From Nitrobacteraceae bacterium AZCC 1564 (lineage in GTDB: Bacteria > Pseudomonadota > Alphaproteobacteria > Rhizobiales > Xanthobacteraceae): a stretch of 64,000 bases of DNA. The DNA lies in the NCBI GenBank assembly GCA_036924835.1, contig JBAGRR010000001.1, positions 4,231,001 through 4,295,000 of the forward strand. The letters run 5' to 3'. The stretch's first letter is position 1. The number at the start of each line of letters is the position of its first letter. The notes below the pieces were generated by a model. That model saw only the letters and a program-made list of their open reading frames with translations, made no database searches and had not been told where the DNA came from. Shown here one piece after another: positions 16,097 to 25,713 of this stretch. The position numbers were made by a program, and so were the translations under genes.

Positions 16097-17902
16097 TCAG
16101 CGCGACAATAGGGTCGCGGCAGTGTCCATCGCAATCGGCTCGTTCCGTAGCAATGCGTCGATCGCATCCTCCTCCCAGCGCTGGCTCTCGATGCTGGTCA
16201 AAGGATTGCGGAGCAGACGATGCTCGAGGACGAAGCGCGACAGAAGCAGCCGACGAGCACCTCCGCGTTCACCGCCAGCACGCGCGCCCTCGGCTGCCAT
16301 CAGGACCATCGTTGCGGCATGATAGAGCAGCCCGGCGGCGACCCGGCAGAAGCGCTCGTTCTCCGGGGCGGCAGCGACCTCCTCTGCGAAGCTGAACGCG
16401 GAGTCGACAGCCTTCTCAATCCGAGTCCGGAACTGCCCAGGAACTCCCGATGCTGCCTTCAGCCGCTCGTCGAGATCCTTGCGAAGATCGACATGTGCCC
16501 GCTCTTTTTTCAGCGACCGCTGCAAGGCATCGAGCGCGTTGATGTTGCTGGTGCCGTCCCACAACACGCCGAGATGCGCGTCCCTGACGAGCCGAGCGTT
16601 CGGCCAATCTTCGATGTAGCCGTTGCCGCCACGCGCCTCCATGGCGCCAGTCGCGACTGTAATGTTGTCGCGGCAGGCGCGGTACTTCGCGAGCGGAGTC
16701 ATGATGCGCAGCAGCTTTTCGGCCTTCGGGTCGCCTTCGGCATCCGATACCATTCCGGTATACATCAAGGCCGAAAGCGCCTGTTCGGTCGGCACCATCA
16801 GTTTCATCAGCTGCCGCTGCATCAATGGATGGTCGATGACCGCCTTACCGAATGCGTTGCGACTACGAGTAGCCGCCAGCGCCTCATTGAGGCAGCGTCT
16901 CATCATGCCGGCGGCGCGCGCGAGATGGGACACTCGGCTCGAATTCACCATCTCAAGCATATGCTTGAGACCTCGGTTCTGCTCGCCGAGCAGATAGGCG
17001 ACGGCACCGTCGAGAATAACCTCGCCGCTCGCCATCGAATTGCTTCCGAGTTTGTCCTTGATACGCGCAATCCGATAGGAATTGCGCGAGCCGTCGGGCA
17101 AGGTCTTGGGCATGAAGTATAGCCCCAACCCCTTGCCCCCAGCCTGGGCGCCTTCCGGCCGCGCCAGCAGCACGACGACGTCGGCGCTGACGTTCGAACA
17201 GAACCACTTCTCGCCGTAGAGGCGCCAGTGATCGCCCTCGGGCACTGCCTTAAGTTCAGCGGCTCCGACGTCCGAGCCGCCGGCCTTCTCGGTGATGAAC
17301 TGCGCGCTACGCATCAGTACCGACATGTCCTGCGACAGCATCGCCGAAAGATATCGGTCCTTGAGCTCCTGCGAGCCATAGCGTCGGAGGAGCTCCGACG
17401 AGCTTCCCGCCATGTTAACCGGACAAAGAAGGCCGAACTCAGCTTGCGAGAACAGATACTGGAAGACATATTTCGCGAGCGGCGGCATCGCCGTTGGCCA
17501 GCCGAGTACGCCCGGCCGATAAGCCATCGCGTGGATGCCGAAACGGCTATAGGCTATGTTCTCCATCTCCTTGTAGGCTGGGTGATATTCGACCGTTTCA
17601 TCATCGCGGCCGTACCGATCGCGAGAATTCAGCCTCGGCTTGTTCCGCTCGGCCGTATCGGACAGTTCCGCAAGGCGCCCGCCACAGAGAGCTCCCAGTT
17701 CAGTCAGATGCGGCGTAAGATGCGCTAACAACGCGGCATCCATGTACTGCGGCAGCACCGTCGCGATGTCGCGGTCGTCGGTGAAGAAGTTGCCGCCTTC
17801 GGCACCCGTTGCCAGTTTCTTCGAACGCTCCGCCGTGGCGGCGCGGCTCGCAAGTTGACGATTGCTCGCTTCAGGCGAGATGGTTCTGCCCTGATAATTC
17901 AT
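16097..17902 (-). CDS. AidB-like acyl-CoA dehydrogenase
   Basis: A 601-residue flavoprotein, much longer than ordinary acyl-CoA dehydrogenases and matching the AidB/isovaleryl-CoA-dehydrogenase-like class. An N-terminal extension of about 180 residues precedes the core. Core motifs: 'FITEKAGGSDVGAAELKAV' near 203-221, 'YGEKWFCSNVSADVVVLLAR' near 230-250, and the active-site region 'LWDGTSNINALDALQRSL' near 438. The glutamate of the usual WEGT motif is Asp here (WDGT), as in AidB relatives. It precedes a Bug-type binding protein and a divergent LysR gene on the other side. The substrate is unknown. Confidence 0.9.
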   Translation of the reverse strand: MNYQGRTISPEASNRQLASRAATAERSKKLATGAEGGNFFTDDRDIATVLPQYMDAALLAHLTPHLTELGALCGGRLAELSDTAERNKPRLNSRDRYGRDDETVEYHPAYKEMENIAYSRFGIHAMAYRPGVLGWPTAMPPLAKYVFQYLFSQAEFGLLCPVNMAGSSSELLRRYGSQELKDRYLSAMLSQDMSVLMRSAQFITEKAGGSDVGAAELKAVPEGDHWRLYGEKWFCSNVSADVVVLLARPEGAQAGGKGLGLYFMPKTLPDGSRNSYRIARIKDKLGSNSMASGEVILDGAVAYLLGEQNRGLKHMLEMVNSSRVSHLARAAGMMRRCLNEALAATRSRNAFGKAVIDHPLMQRQLMKLMVPTEQALSALMYTGMVSDAEGDPKAEKLLRIMTPLAKYRACRDNITVATGAMEARGGNGYIEDWPNARLVRDAHLGVLWDGTSNINALDALQRSLKKERAHVDLRKDLDERLKAASGVPGQFRTRIEKAVDSAFSFAEEVAAAPENERFCRVAAGLLYHAATMVLMAAEGARAGGERGGARRLLLSRFVLEHRLLRNPLTSIESQRWEEDAIDALLRNEPIAMDTAATLLSR

Positions 17903-17926
17903 GTCTCACCTCCGGGATGGTGGTCT

Positions 17927-18892
17927 TCACTGTTTGGGGATACCTAGCTTTTCGATGAGTTCGCGCGAACGAGGTATCTCGGTCGCCATGAACTCCGCGA
18001 GAAATTCCGGCTTCGTGGACGGTGCGAGGATCATACCCTGGCCGTCGATGGCAGACTTCACCGCGGGCTCCTTCAAAGCTGCCACGAAGGCGCGATTGAG
18101 TGTCGCGATGATCTCGGGCGGTGTACCCTTCGGCACGACGACGCCAAAGAATACGCTGGAGTCAAAGCCCTTGAGTCCTTGCTCGTCGAACGTCGGGACG
18201 TCCGGAAGCAGTGCAGTGCGCTCTAGCGTGGTGACGCCGAGCGGCCTGATCGTGCCAGCTTTGATCTGCGACGATGCCACGAAGGCATCGGTGATAATCA
18301 GCGGAATCTGTCCGCCGATGACGTCGTTCATGGCGGGCGCTGCCCCGCGGTACGGCACGTGGAGCAGATCGGTCCCGGCGCGGGAATTGAGGAGTTCGCC
18401 CGCAAGATGGGTGGATGCACCGACCCCGGAACTGCCGAAACCCATCTTGTTTCCGGACTTCGCATAGGCGATCAGGTCGTTCAGGTTCTTGACCGGTACA
18501 TCCGGATTCGCCGCCAGAACGTTCGGGATTTTGCCGATCATGATGACCGGATCGAAGCTCTTGATCGGATCGTAGTTGATCTTGCCGAACAGGCTGACGT
18601 TGATTGCTAAGGGACCTGACGTCCCGAACAGCAGCGTGTAGCCGTCGGCTGGCGAATTTGCCACGAACTCGGCGCCGATGTTCGCTCCGGCCCCGGCCTT
18701 GTTCTCGATGACAACCTGCTTAGAAAGGTGGATACGCAGCCCCTCCGCCAGATTACGTGCCAGCGCATCGGTCGGACCGCCCGCCGCGAATGGCACGATG
18801 AGCTTCACCGGTCGTTCGGGATACTGGGCCTGGACCGGCGACGCCGCGATGCCCGCAATGACCGCCAAAGCGGCAATAATCTGTCTTTTCAT
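17927..18892 (-). CDS. Tripartite tricarboxylate transporter substrate-binding protein (Bug/TctC family)
   Basis: A 321-residue exported binding protein. The start is ATG at 18892 behind GGGAGGCAAG; the upstream in-frame 12 codons lack a signal sequence. The signal peptide (MKRQIIAALAVIAGIAA, cleavage near VQA-Q) is followed by 'YPERPVKLIVPFAAGGPTDA', the opening typical of Bug proteins. No membrane components (TctA/TctB) are adjacent, which is common for this family. It lies just upstream (on the minus strand) of the AidB-like dehydrogenase, 24 bp apart, so the two are probably co-transcribed and may serve uptake and oxidation of one acid. Confidence 0.9.
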   Translation of the reverse strand: MKRQIIAALAVIAGIAASPVQAQYPERPVKLIVPFAAGGPTDALARNLAEGLRIHLSKQVVIENKAGAGANIGAEFVANSPADGYTLLFGTSGPLAINVSLFGKINYDPIKSFDPVIMIGKIPNVLAANPDVPVKNLNDLIAYAKSGNKMGFGSSGVGASTHLAGELLNSRAGTDLLHVPYRGAAPAMNDVIGGQIPLIITDAFVASSQIKAGTIRPLGVTTLERTALLPDVPTFDEQGLKGFDSSVFFGVVVPKGTPPEIIATLNRAFVAALKEPAVKSAIDGQGMILAPSTKPEFLAEFMATEIPRSRELIEKLGIPKQ

Positions 18893-19065
18893 TTCTTGCC
18901 TCCCGGACGCCCGATCATTGGTTTCCAAGCCGGGTTCCGCAAGGCGTATCCGGCCCAGAGCTTTGTTGTCTGCTGCAGTCGGGCCATTGCGAAAGTTGCC
19001 CGAACGTACTCATATCGTCCAATACATGTTGATCGACGATCGATACCGCCTCTGTATGGATTGGA

Positions 19066-19971
19066 ATGACCATGGATCTCCGTAAACTGCGTTACTTCGC
19101 GGTGCTTGCTGAAGAGAGACATTTCGGGCGGGCTGCCAAACGGCTCTCGTTGTCGCAACCCCCGCTCAGCCTTGCCGTGAAGCAACTCGAAGCCGAGATC
19201 GGCGCAAAATTGTTCGAGCGCAACAGCAGGAACGTGGCGCTCACACCCGCAGGCGAGGCTCTGAAACAGGAAGCCCTGTTCTTGCTTCGCCGCGCCGACG
19301 AAGCGCGTTCGCATGTAAAAGCGGTGTCGGAAGGGAAAGGTGGCCGTCTACGCGTCGGCTTCGTTGGATCGATGCTCTATCGCGGATTGCCGGACGTCAT
19401 CGAGGCCTTCAAGACCGCGTCAGCAACAACCGATATTCACTTGCGGGAGCTGAACTCTGTCGAGCAAATCGCAGCATTCGGGCGGGACGAGATCGACCTC
19501 GGCTTCACGTTCGGCCGCAGTATTCCGGAAGGCCTGGAGGGGTTCCGGTATCATTCAGAACCGTTTGTTGCTTGTCTTCCGATCGGACACCGCCTCGCTT
19601 CGGCAAAACGAATTTCTCTTGCCAAGCTCGAGCATGAAGAATTCATCTTCTTCGCGCGCGACATCTCGCCGGACTATCATCAATCCATCGTCGCTGCCTG
19701 CCTCAGCGTTGGCTTCGCTCCGAAAATCCGACATGAAGTCCGACATTGGATGAGCGTCGTTTCGTTCGTCGCACACAGGATCGGCGTCTCGCTCGTTCCG
19801 TCGACGCTTACCAAATCGAACATTTCGAACGTCATCTTCGTACCTCTGAGCGATGCAAAAATGCGTTCCGAGACCTGGTGTGTTTGGAATCCCAGGGGAT
19901 CGGCAGGGCAATCCCTCCAGAACGCAATCAGGGCGGCAAAGGATCAGTCTCGAGCTATGGCTCGCACATAG
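19066..19971 (+). CDS. LysR-family transcriptional regulator
   Basis: A 301-residue regulator. The winged helix-turn-helix covers residues about 4-62 ('HFGRAAKRLSLSQPPLSLAV'), followed by the LysR effector-binding domain from about 90. ATG 19066 is used; ATG 19072 is equally possible. It is divergent from the Bug protein and AidB-like dehydrogenase genes with a 173-bp gap, the classical LysR arrangement for controlling the neighbouring operon. The ligand is unknown. Confidence 0.9.
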   Translation: MTMDLRKLRYFAVLAEERHFGRAAKRLSLSQPPLSLAVKQLEAEIGAKLFERNSRNVALTPAGEALKQEALFLLRRADEARSHVKAVSEGKGGRLRVGFVGSMLYRGLPDVIEAFKTASATTDIHLRELNSVEQIAAFGRDEIDLGFTFGRSIPEGLEGFRYHSEPFVACLPIGHRLASAKRISLAKLEHEEFIFFARDISPDYHQSIVAACLSVGFAPKIRHEVRHWMSVVSFVAHRIGVSLVPSTLTKSNISNVIFVPLSDAKMRSETWCVWNPRGSAGQSLQNAIRAAKDQSRAMART

Positions 19972-20241
19972 ACCTAGAGGCTAGGCCATTTATCGCCCGC
20001 AACTGTCGGAGGTCCGCTTCCGATGGATACTGCTGAAGAAGTCGTTCGATCGCAGCGAGGTCCGTCGCTTTGTGACAATGGAGGCGATAGCCTCACGCCA
20101 GTTTCGGCGCTGGCATCGCGATCGCCTTTCAGGCGAAGGTCGCCGCGCGGCGGCTTGCGAAAGCTCGCTGGGTGTGCGGCGTTCAATGAGGGCTAAGGAC
20201 GCATAAGGAAGCGCAACCAGTCAGGTTGATCGGAGGCTCAG

Positions 20242-20559
20242 ATGATTTTCAAAGGATGCGTCGTGCTTACGACAATCAACAATAAGGAGCAGGCCGAGAA
20301 ACTTGCGAAGGCCGTTCTGGAAGCACGTTTGGCAGCTTGCGCTCAGATTCAGGCTATTACGAGTTACTACTGGTGGGAAGGAAAGGTCGCCAACGATGCG
20401 GAGTATCTTATCCACTTCAAAACAGATGCGGCTAAGTACGACGCGCTCGAGAGCACAATCCTGGCTCTACATCCCTATGACACGCCCGAGATCATTCAGC
20501 TTCCCATAGAAGCGGGCTCTTCGAAATATCTGGCATGGATCCAGAAAGAAACTGGTTAG
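20242..20559 (+). CDS. cutA: Divalent-cation tolerance protein CutA
   Basis: A 105-residue protein of the CutA1 family, a trimeric cytosolic protein linked to copper tolerance. 'VVLTTINNKEQAEKLAKAVL', 'RLAACAQIQAITSYYWWEG' and 'YDTPEIIQLPI' are family signatures. The start is well supported by GATCGGAGG nearby upstream. Length is normal. It stands alone, followed by gene remnants. Confidence 0.93.
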   Translation: MIFKGCVVLTTINNKEQAEKLAKAVLEARLAACAQIQAITSYYWWEGKVANDAEYLIHFKTDAAKYDALESTILALHPYDTPEIIQLPIEAGSSKYLAWIQKETG

Positions 20560-20715
20560 GGCAAGACTGCTATTCGAGTCAAAGCCTGCAGGTTGCTCTG
20601 CACGGTCAGATCGGTCACGCAGTCCATTTCCAAATATTGCAGGGTCGTACTCTTCACCTCATGGCCTGCACGACGTCCATGGGTGAATCCTCTTATAGAA
20701 ACATAATGACTACCG

Positions 20716-21105
20716 TTGCACGACAAGGCCCTGAAACTGCGGGTTTTGATGAAGATCAAGCTGCAATGCCGCAGCGATGCTAAAGCTTCGTTCTTGCTTT
20801 GGTTCGCAGGGCGATCAAAGAACTGGCCGCTGGCAGCTTATGAAATCGATCTGATGGTTGAAAATTTTCAGGACATCGGGCTTCTCTTTCCGACGGTTCC
20901 GGCGGCGGATATGGCAGTGCTCACCAAGCCGACGAAAGAAATCAGCGACGCAATTGCTGCAAAGGACGTCGAGAAATTCAGTCAAGCCTATGGAGAAATG
21001 ACTGCAGCCCGCAATGCCTGCCGTCAGGCGATTGGTCGCGCTTACATCGTTATTCAGGTGCCGACGTCATCTCCATTCAGCGACCAGGTGTTTTCGCCTA
21101 AATAG
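20716..21105 (+). pseudogene. Truncated cytochrome-like periplasmic protein
   Basis: A 129-codon frame. From about residue 27 it reads 'LWFAGRSKNWPLAAYEIDLM' and, further on, 'NACRQAIGRAYIVIQVPTSS'. In the related hypothetical proteins I recall, the second motif contains a CxxC-H-type heme site (NACHQ); here the histidine is Arg and the first cysteine is missing. The signal peptide and front part are gone, the sequence before residue 25 looks unrelated, and no ribosome site is seen. It is probably a decayed gene. Confidence 0.5.
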
Positions 21106-21208
21106 CCACGATCACATTTGCGCGCATCAGACTGGATTTGCGCTAGCTCAAAAATCTCAACGCTCGTTCTGATACAGCTCTCTCGTCAAAATTTGATTTT
21201 GGAGAATT

Positions 21209-21524
21209 GTGTTGTCTGAGCCTCTTCGTCAATTGAACTTAACAGCCGAACATCGATCGCCGCAGGTGGGCGAGAACGAGACTACACGCGTCTTAATACT
21301 TCCTCTTACGAATCGTGCCGTTCAAACGGCCTCTTCAGGAGCGGCGTCTGCGGTTCGCGTTGATGGCAGTGGGAGTGGCCACCGCTGCAAGTGGCGGAGG
21401 CTTTTATTGGTGGAAGCATTATCAGTCTCAGCTGCGCCCCCGGATTGGCTGGAGTAACGGGCGTATCGAAGCCGATTGGAGCGCTGTTTATCGTTTCCGC
21501 TCTGTGCTTGTTCGCGCATCCTGA
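21209..21524 (+). pseudogene. HlyD-type membrane-fusion protein remnant (N terminus)
   Basis: From 21315 a frame reads a basic start, a hydrophobic anchor ('FALMAVGVATAASGGGFYWW') and 'GWSNGRIEAD', the beginning of HlyD-like secretion adaptors, where 'NGRIEA' opens the barrel domain. The protein then stops; the rest of the adaptor and any ABC partner are missing. A preceding frame from TTG 21209 may be its shifted front end. It abuts the end of the phosphoketolase gene. Confidence 0.5.
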
Positions 21525-21554
21525 GATTTACGATCGTTCGATGCCAGCCGCTGA

Positions 21555-23918
21555 TCAGTGCCTCCAGCGCCAATTACTCACTTCGGGCATGTCAACACCA
21601 TGGGCTCGGACATATTGCTGATGTTCGACCAGTTTGTCGCGAATACCTTGTTTAACATAAACCGCAGCGGCGCCGAGTTGTGGCACCCGGTCGATGACGT
21701 CGCCGACGAGATGAAATCGGTCGAGCCTGTTGCGAACGGCCATGTCGAAGGACGTTGTCGTCGAACCCTCTTCCTCGTAGCCGCGAACGTGAATGTTGGC
21801 GTGATTGGCTCGTTTGTAGGTCAACCGGTGGATCAGGGTCGGATAGCCATGATAAGCGAAGATCACGGGCCTCTCGGTCGTGAAGAGGGCGTCGAAATCG
21901 TTGTCGGTCAGCCCGTGCGGATGCTGCTCTTTCGATTGCAGCGTCATCAGATCGACAACGTTGACCACGCGGACTTTCAAGTTCGGCAGTTGCTCTCTTA
22001 GTATATCGACAGCGGCGAGTGTTTCGAGTGTCGGAACATCGCCCGCGCAAGCCATCACGACGTCCGGTTCGCTGCCGCGATCGTTACTGGCCCATTCCCA
22101 GATGCCAATGCCCTGCGTGCAATGTTTGACGGTTGCATCCATGGACAGCCATTGCGGGCTGGGGGCCTTGCCAGCCACGATGACGTTGACCCGGTTCCAG
22201 CTACGAAGGCAATGATCAGCCACATAAAGCAGCGTATTTGCGTCAGGCGGCAGATAGACGCGGACGATATCGGCCTTCTTGTTGACGACATGGTCGATGA
22301 AGCCGGGATCCTGATGACTGAAGCCATTATGATCCTGCTGCCAGACATGTGAGGTGAGCAGATAATTCAGTGAGGCGATCGGCTGTCGCCATGGTACCTC
22401 ACGCGAGGTCTTGAGCCATTTGGCGTGCTGGTTGAACATCGAATCCACGATGTGGATGAAAGCCTCGTAGCACGAAAAGAAGCCATGGCGGCCGGTGAGA
22501 AGATAGCCCTCCAGCCATCCCTGACAGATGTGCTCGCTAAGAATCTCCATCACTCGGCCGGAGGGGCCAAGGTGATCGTCCTCCGGAATCGTGGCGGCGT
22601 CCCACGATCTATCTGTCACATCGAACAGCGCCTGCAAGCGATTGGAGGCCGTCTCGTCGGGACCGAAGACGCGAAAATTCCGGTTGGCTTCGTTTGCCTT
22701 CATGATGTCGCGCAGGAAAGTGCCCAGCACGCGTGTCGCTTCGGCGTTCGATTTGCCAGGAGCGTTCACATCGACTGCGAAGGATTTGAAGTTGGGAAGA
22801 CGGAGCGGGCGCTTTTGAGCCCCTCCATTCGCGTGAGGATTGGCACTCATGCGTCGTGTGCCAGTCGGGGCGAGTGCGCCGATCTCGGCGCGAAGCCGGC
22901 CGCTTTCGTCGAAAAGCTCCTCGACATGATAGCTCCGTAGCCATTCCTCGAGCAATTGCAGATGCCCTGGCTTGGTCATGTCGCTGAACGGCACCTGGTG
23001 CGATCGCCAAAAACCTTCAGTTTTAAGGCCGTCGACTGTCTTTGGTCCTGTCCATCCCTTCGGAGTTTTTAAAACGATCATCGGCCAGCGAGGTCGCTCA
23101 ATAGTGTCGTTGCTTCGCGCCTTGTTCTGAATGTTGGCGATGCCGGCGAAAGCTGTATCGAGCGCCGCGGCCATTTTTTGATGCATCTCGGCAGGATCAT
23201 CGCCTTCGACAAAGATTGGCGCGTAGCCGTAACCGTCAAACAGGGAGCGGAGCTCGTCGGGCGATATGCGCGCAAGGACGGTGGGATTGGCGATCTTGTA
23301 GCCATTCAGATGGAGGATCGGGAGGACAGCGCCATCTGTGGTGGGATTAAGAAACTTGTTGCTGTGCCAGGAAGTCGCAAGCGGACCTGTTTCAGCTTCT
23401 CCATCGCCAACGACACAGGCCACGACCAAGTCCGGACTGTCGAACACAGCGCCATAGGCATGAGACAGGGAATAGCCGAGTTCACCGCCTTCATGGATCG
23501 AGCCCGGTGTTTCCGGCGCGGTGTGGCTCGGAATTCCGCCCGGAAATGAGAACTGACGGAACAGACGGCGCATCCCGTCATCATCCTGCGTAATTTCAGG
23601 ATATAGCTCGCTATAGGTCCCTTCGAGGTAGGAGTTGGCGATAATGCCAGGTGCGCCATGGCCGGGCCCGGTCACGAACAGGGCATTGAGATCCCTCGCC
23701 TTGATGCAGCGATTGAGATGAACATAGATGAAGTTCAGACCCGGAACAGTGCCCCAATGCCCGAGCAGGCGCGGTTTGACGTGCTCGATCTTGAGTGGGG
23801 TTCGCAAAAGCGGATTGTCCAAAAGGTAGACTTGGCCAACGGAAAGATAGTTGGCTGCCCGCCACCATGCATGCATCAAATCAACTTCAGACTTCGACAG
23901 CGGCTTGTTTGATGACAT
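21555..23918 (-). CDS. xfp: Phosphoketolase (xylulose 5-phosphate/fructose 6-phosphate)
   Basis: A 787-residue thiamine-diphosphate enzyme that splits xylulose 5-phosphate or fructose 6-phosphate to acetyl phosphate and an aldose phosphate. Family signatures: '[20 protein letters not shown]' near 52-71, '[19 protein letters not shown]' near 82, and '[15 protein letters not shown]', the diphosphate/magnesium motif, near 168. Length is normal for the family. Acetate kinase is encoded just beyond, divergently, so acetyl phosphate can yield ATP. The start ATG 23918 follows CGGAGC. Confidence 0.95.
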   Translation of the reverse strand: MSSNKPLSKSEVDLMHAWWRAANYLSVGQVYLLDNPLLRTPLKIEHVKPRLLGHWGTVPGLNFIYVHLNRCIKARDLNALFVTGPGHGAPGIIANSYLEGTYSELYPEITQDDDGMRRLFRQFSFPGGIPSHTAPETPGSIHEGGELGYSLSHAYGAVFDSPDLVVACVVGDGEAETGPLATSWHSNKFLNPTTDGAVLPILHLNGYKIANPTVLARISPDELRSLFDGYGYAPIFVEGDDPAEMHQKMAAALDTAFAGIANIQNKARSNDTIERPRWPMIVLKTPKGWTGPKTVDGLKTEGFWRSHQVPFSDMTKPGHLQLLEEWLRSYHVEELFDESGRLRAEIGALAPTGTRRMSANPHANGGAQKRPLRLPNFKSFAVDVNAPGKSNAEATRVLGTFLRDIMKANEANRNFRVFGPDETASNRLQALFDVTDRSWDAATIPEDDHLGPSGRVMEILSEHICQGWLEGYLLTGRHGFFSCYEAFIHIVDSMFNQHAKWLKTSREVPWRQPIASLNYLLTSHVWQQDHNGFSHQDPGFIDHVVNKKADIVRVYLPPDANTLLYVADHCLRSWNRVNVIVAGKAPSPQWLSMDATVKHCTQGIGIWEWASNDRGSEPDVVMACAGDVPTLETLAAVDILREQLPNLKVRVVNVVDLMTLQSKEQHPHGLTDNDFDALFTTERPVIFAYHGYPTLIHRLTYKRANHANIHVRGYEEEGSTTTSFDMAVRNRLDRFHLVGDVIDRVPQLGAAAVYVKQGIRDKLVEHQQYVRAHGVDMPEVSNWRWRH

Positions 23919-24276
23919 GCTTTGCTCCGAGATGAAGGGGGTGATCAGATCGGTGTGGATGCGTCCTTGTCCTGCGGCTCTCCAATGAGATGAGATCGAC
24001 CGCGGTCGGCAAAAACATGGCGGGAGCGAAAAGCGGATAGCGCATATGATGTCCGATCACCGTCGCAACAATGCAGTCTGTAAAGAGCGTCACGACGCCA
24101 AAGGCGATCACTTCGAATTTGTTCCATTGTGATTGCGCAAATGTCAGTATGGAGGGACCCGTGCCGAACGTTGTTGCCCAGAAGAAAGCTCCTCCGGAGT
24201 ATGTTGACCTAGTTGTGCGGACCCCGCCGATTTGGCTAAGACCTTGAAATGGATTCCACTCGATCGCGTTCTCCAT
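23887..24276 (-). pseudogene. Hydrophobic fragment, possible decayed membrane protein
   Basis: A 129-codon frame overlapping the phosphoketolase start. Its middle ('FEVIAFGVVTLFTDCIVATV') could span the membrane once. Both ends look like chance sequence and no ribosome site is present. I do not recognise it; it may be a remnant. Confidence 0.25.
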
Positions 24277-24417
24277 GCGGCCGAAGATCGACCGACCGGA
24301 TCGCCGACGATCTCATTGGCGCTGGCCTATCAGAACTGGGCTTGGCACATTGCCAATTCGTTAGGGCGCCGTGCTCAGCCGCCGGGAAGGAGCTTGAGCA
24401 GTCCACAAGACTCGTAA
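24232..24417 (+). pseudogene. PhaC-like polyhydroxyalkanoate synthase remnant
   Basis: A frame reads 'LDRVLHAAEDRPTG' and 'SPTISLALAYQNWAWHIANS' followed by LGRR. It resembles the N-terminal part of class I PHA synthases (LDR-LHA-, SP-ALA-AY-DW--HLA-SPG). The catalytic lipase-box region is absent and the frame ends in unrelated sequence. PhaC-like genes are known beside phosphoketolase/acetate kinase genes in some rhizobia, by recollection. It is a weak but consistent match. Confidence 0.4.
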
Positions 24418-24475
24418 ATCCGCCCGTCGTTCTACTTACGCACAAGTGGGCTTTGATATCGAGTGGAGACTGAGT

Positions 24476-25669
24476 GTGGCGAAAGCGATTCTCACGCTGA
24501 ATGCCGGATCGTCGAGCCTCAAGTTCTCATTGTTCGAGATGCAAGGCGCCGACCGTCTGGCACTCGTCTCAAAAGGGATCGTGGACGGCGTTGGATTAAC
24601 GCCGCGCTTTGAGGTGTTCGATACATCCGGAAAAAGGCTCGAGCAGCGGGCCTGGACAGATCGCTCTCCGGATTTTTCCGAGCTTCTTTCTGTCGTGATT
24701 GAATGGTCGGAGGCGCAGCTTGGTTCGAACACGCTGGCTGCTGTCGGGCATCGTGTGGTGCATGGCGGCCCAGACCATGACCGTCCAGAGCTGGTGACGC
24801 CGCAGCTTCTGAAGCTTCTCGCCGATCTCACGCCGCTGGCGCCGCTGCATGAACCGCACAATCTGTCTCCGATCCATGTTCTCGAACGGCTTCGCCCGCA
24901 ATTGCCGCAGGTTGCCTGCTTCGATACGGCTTTTCATCACAGCATGCCTGTGGTCGCGAAGCGTCTGGCTTTGCCTCGCGCCTATGAGGCGGAAGGAGTG
25001 AGGCGGTATGGCTTTCACGGACTGTCGTATGAATATATCGCCGAGCAGCTTCAGGTGATTTCGCCGGCTCTCGCCAAAGGCCGCGTGATTGCGGCTCATC
25101 TTGGTAATGGTGCGAGCCTCTGCGCCTTGCGGTCCGGGCGAAGTATTGAGACGACGATGGGTTTCACGGCGCTCGAAGGGCTGATGATGGGCACTCGATG
25201 CGGAAGCCTTGATCCCGGCGTGATCCTTTATCTGGAAGAGGAAAGAGGCATGACGCCTAAACAGGTCTCGGAGCTGCTTTACACCAAATCCGGGCTTTTG
25301 GGCGTGTCCGGCGGGATTTCAAGCGACATGAGGGACCTGCTCGCCAGTTCGGATAGCCGTGCACGGGAAGCAGTCGAGTTGTTCGCCTATCGCATTGTCA
25401 AAGAGGTTGGTGCGCTGACAAGCGTCCTCAGCGGTTTGGACGGTGTCGTATTCACGGCAGGCATTGGAGAGCATGCGCCGCAGGTACGTGACATGGTTTG
25501 CGCGCAGCTAGGCTGGTTGGGCATTGTCATCGACAAGGACGCCAATGAAGGGAATGCAGATAAGATCAGTTCCGCCGGCAGCAAGGTCGAAGTGCATGTG
25601 ATTCCAACAAATGAGGAAATGATGATTGCGCGCCATACGCTGGCCACGATAAGCAGGGCTTTGGGGTGA
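24476..25669 (+). CDS. ackA: Acetate kinase
   Basis: A 397-residue enzyme making ATP and acetate from acetyl phosphate. 'ILTLNAGSSSLKFSLF' opens the protein, 'GHRVVHGG' lies near 91, 'YGFHGLSYEYI' near 180, 'HLGNGASL' near 208, and 'FTAGIGEHAPQVR' near 326. GTG 24476 is the chosen start: GGAGA lies 6 bp before it and the upstream frame adds only non-family residues. It is divergent from phosphoketolase and forms with it a two-step phosphoketolase bypass. Confidence 0.95.
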   Translation: MAKAILTLNAGSSSLKFSLFEMQGADRLALVSKGIVDGVGLTPRFEVFDTSGKRLEQRAWTDRSPDFSELLSVVIEWSEAQLGSNTLAAVGHRVVHGGPDHDRPELVTPQLLKLLADLTPLAPLHEPHNLSPIHVLERLRPQLPQVACFDTAFHHSMPVVAKRLALPRAYEAEGVRRYGFHGLSYEYIAEQLQVISPALAKGRVIAAHLGNGASLCALRSGRSIETTMGFTALEGLMMGTRCGSLDPGVILYLEEERGMTPKQVSELLYTKSGLLGVSGGISSDMRDLLASSDSRAREAVELFAYRIVKEVGALTSVLSGLDGVVFTAGIGEHAPQVRDMVCAQLGWLGIVIDKDANEGNADKISSAGSKVEVHVIPTNEEMMIARHTLATISRALG

Positions 25670-25713
25670 TCGCCTAGGACGTGTGGCGGGCGGGGCGCGC
25701 GTCTTGGGGCTGA

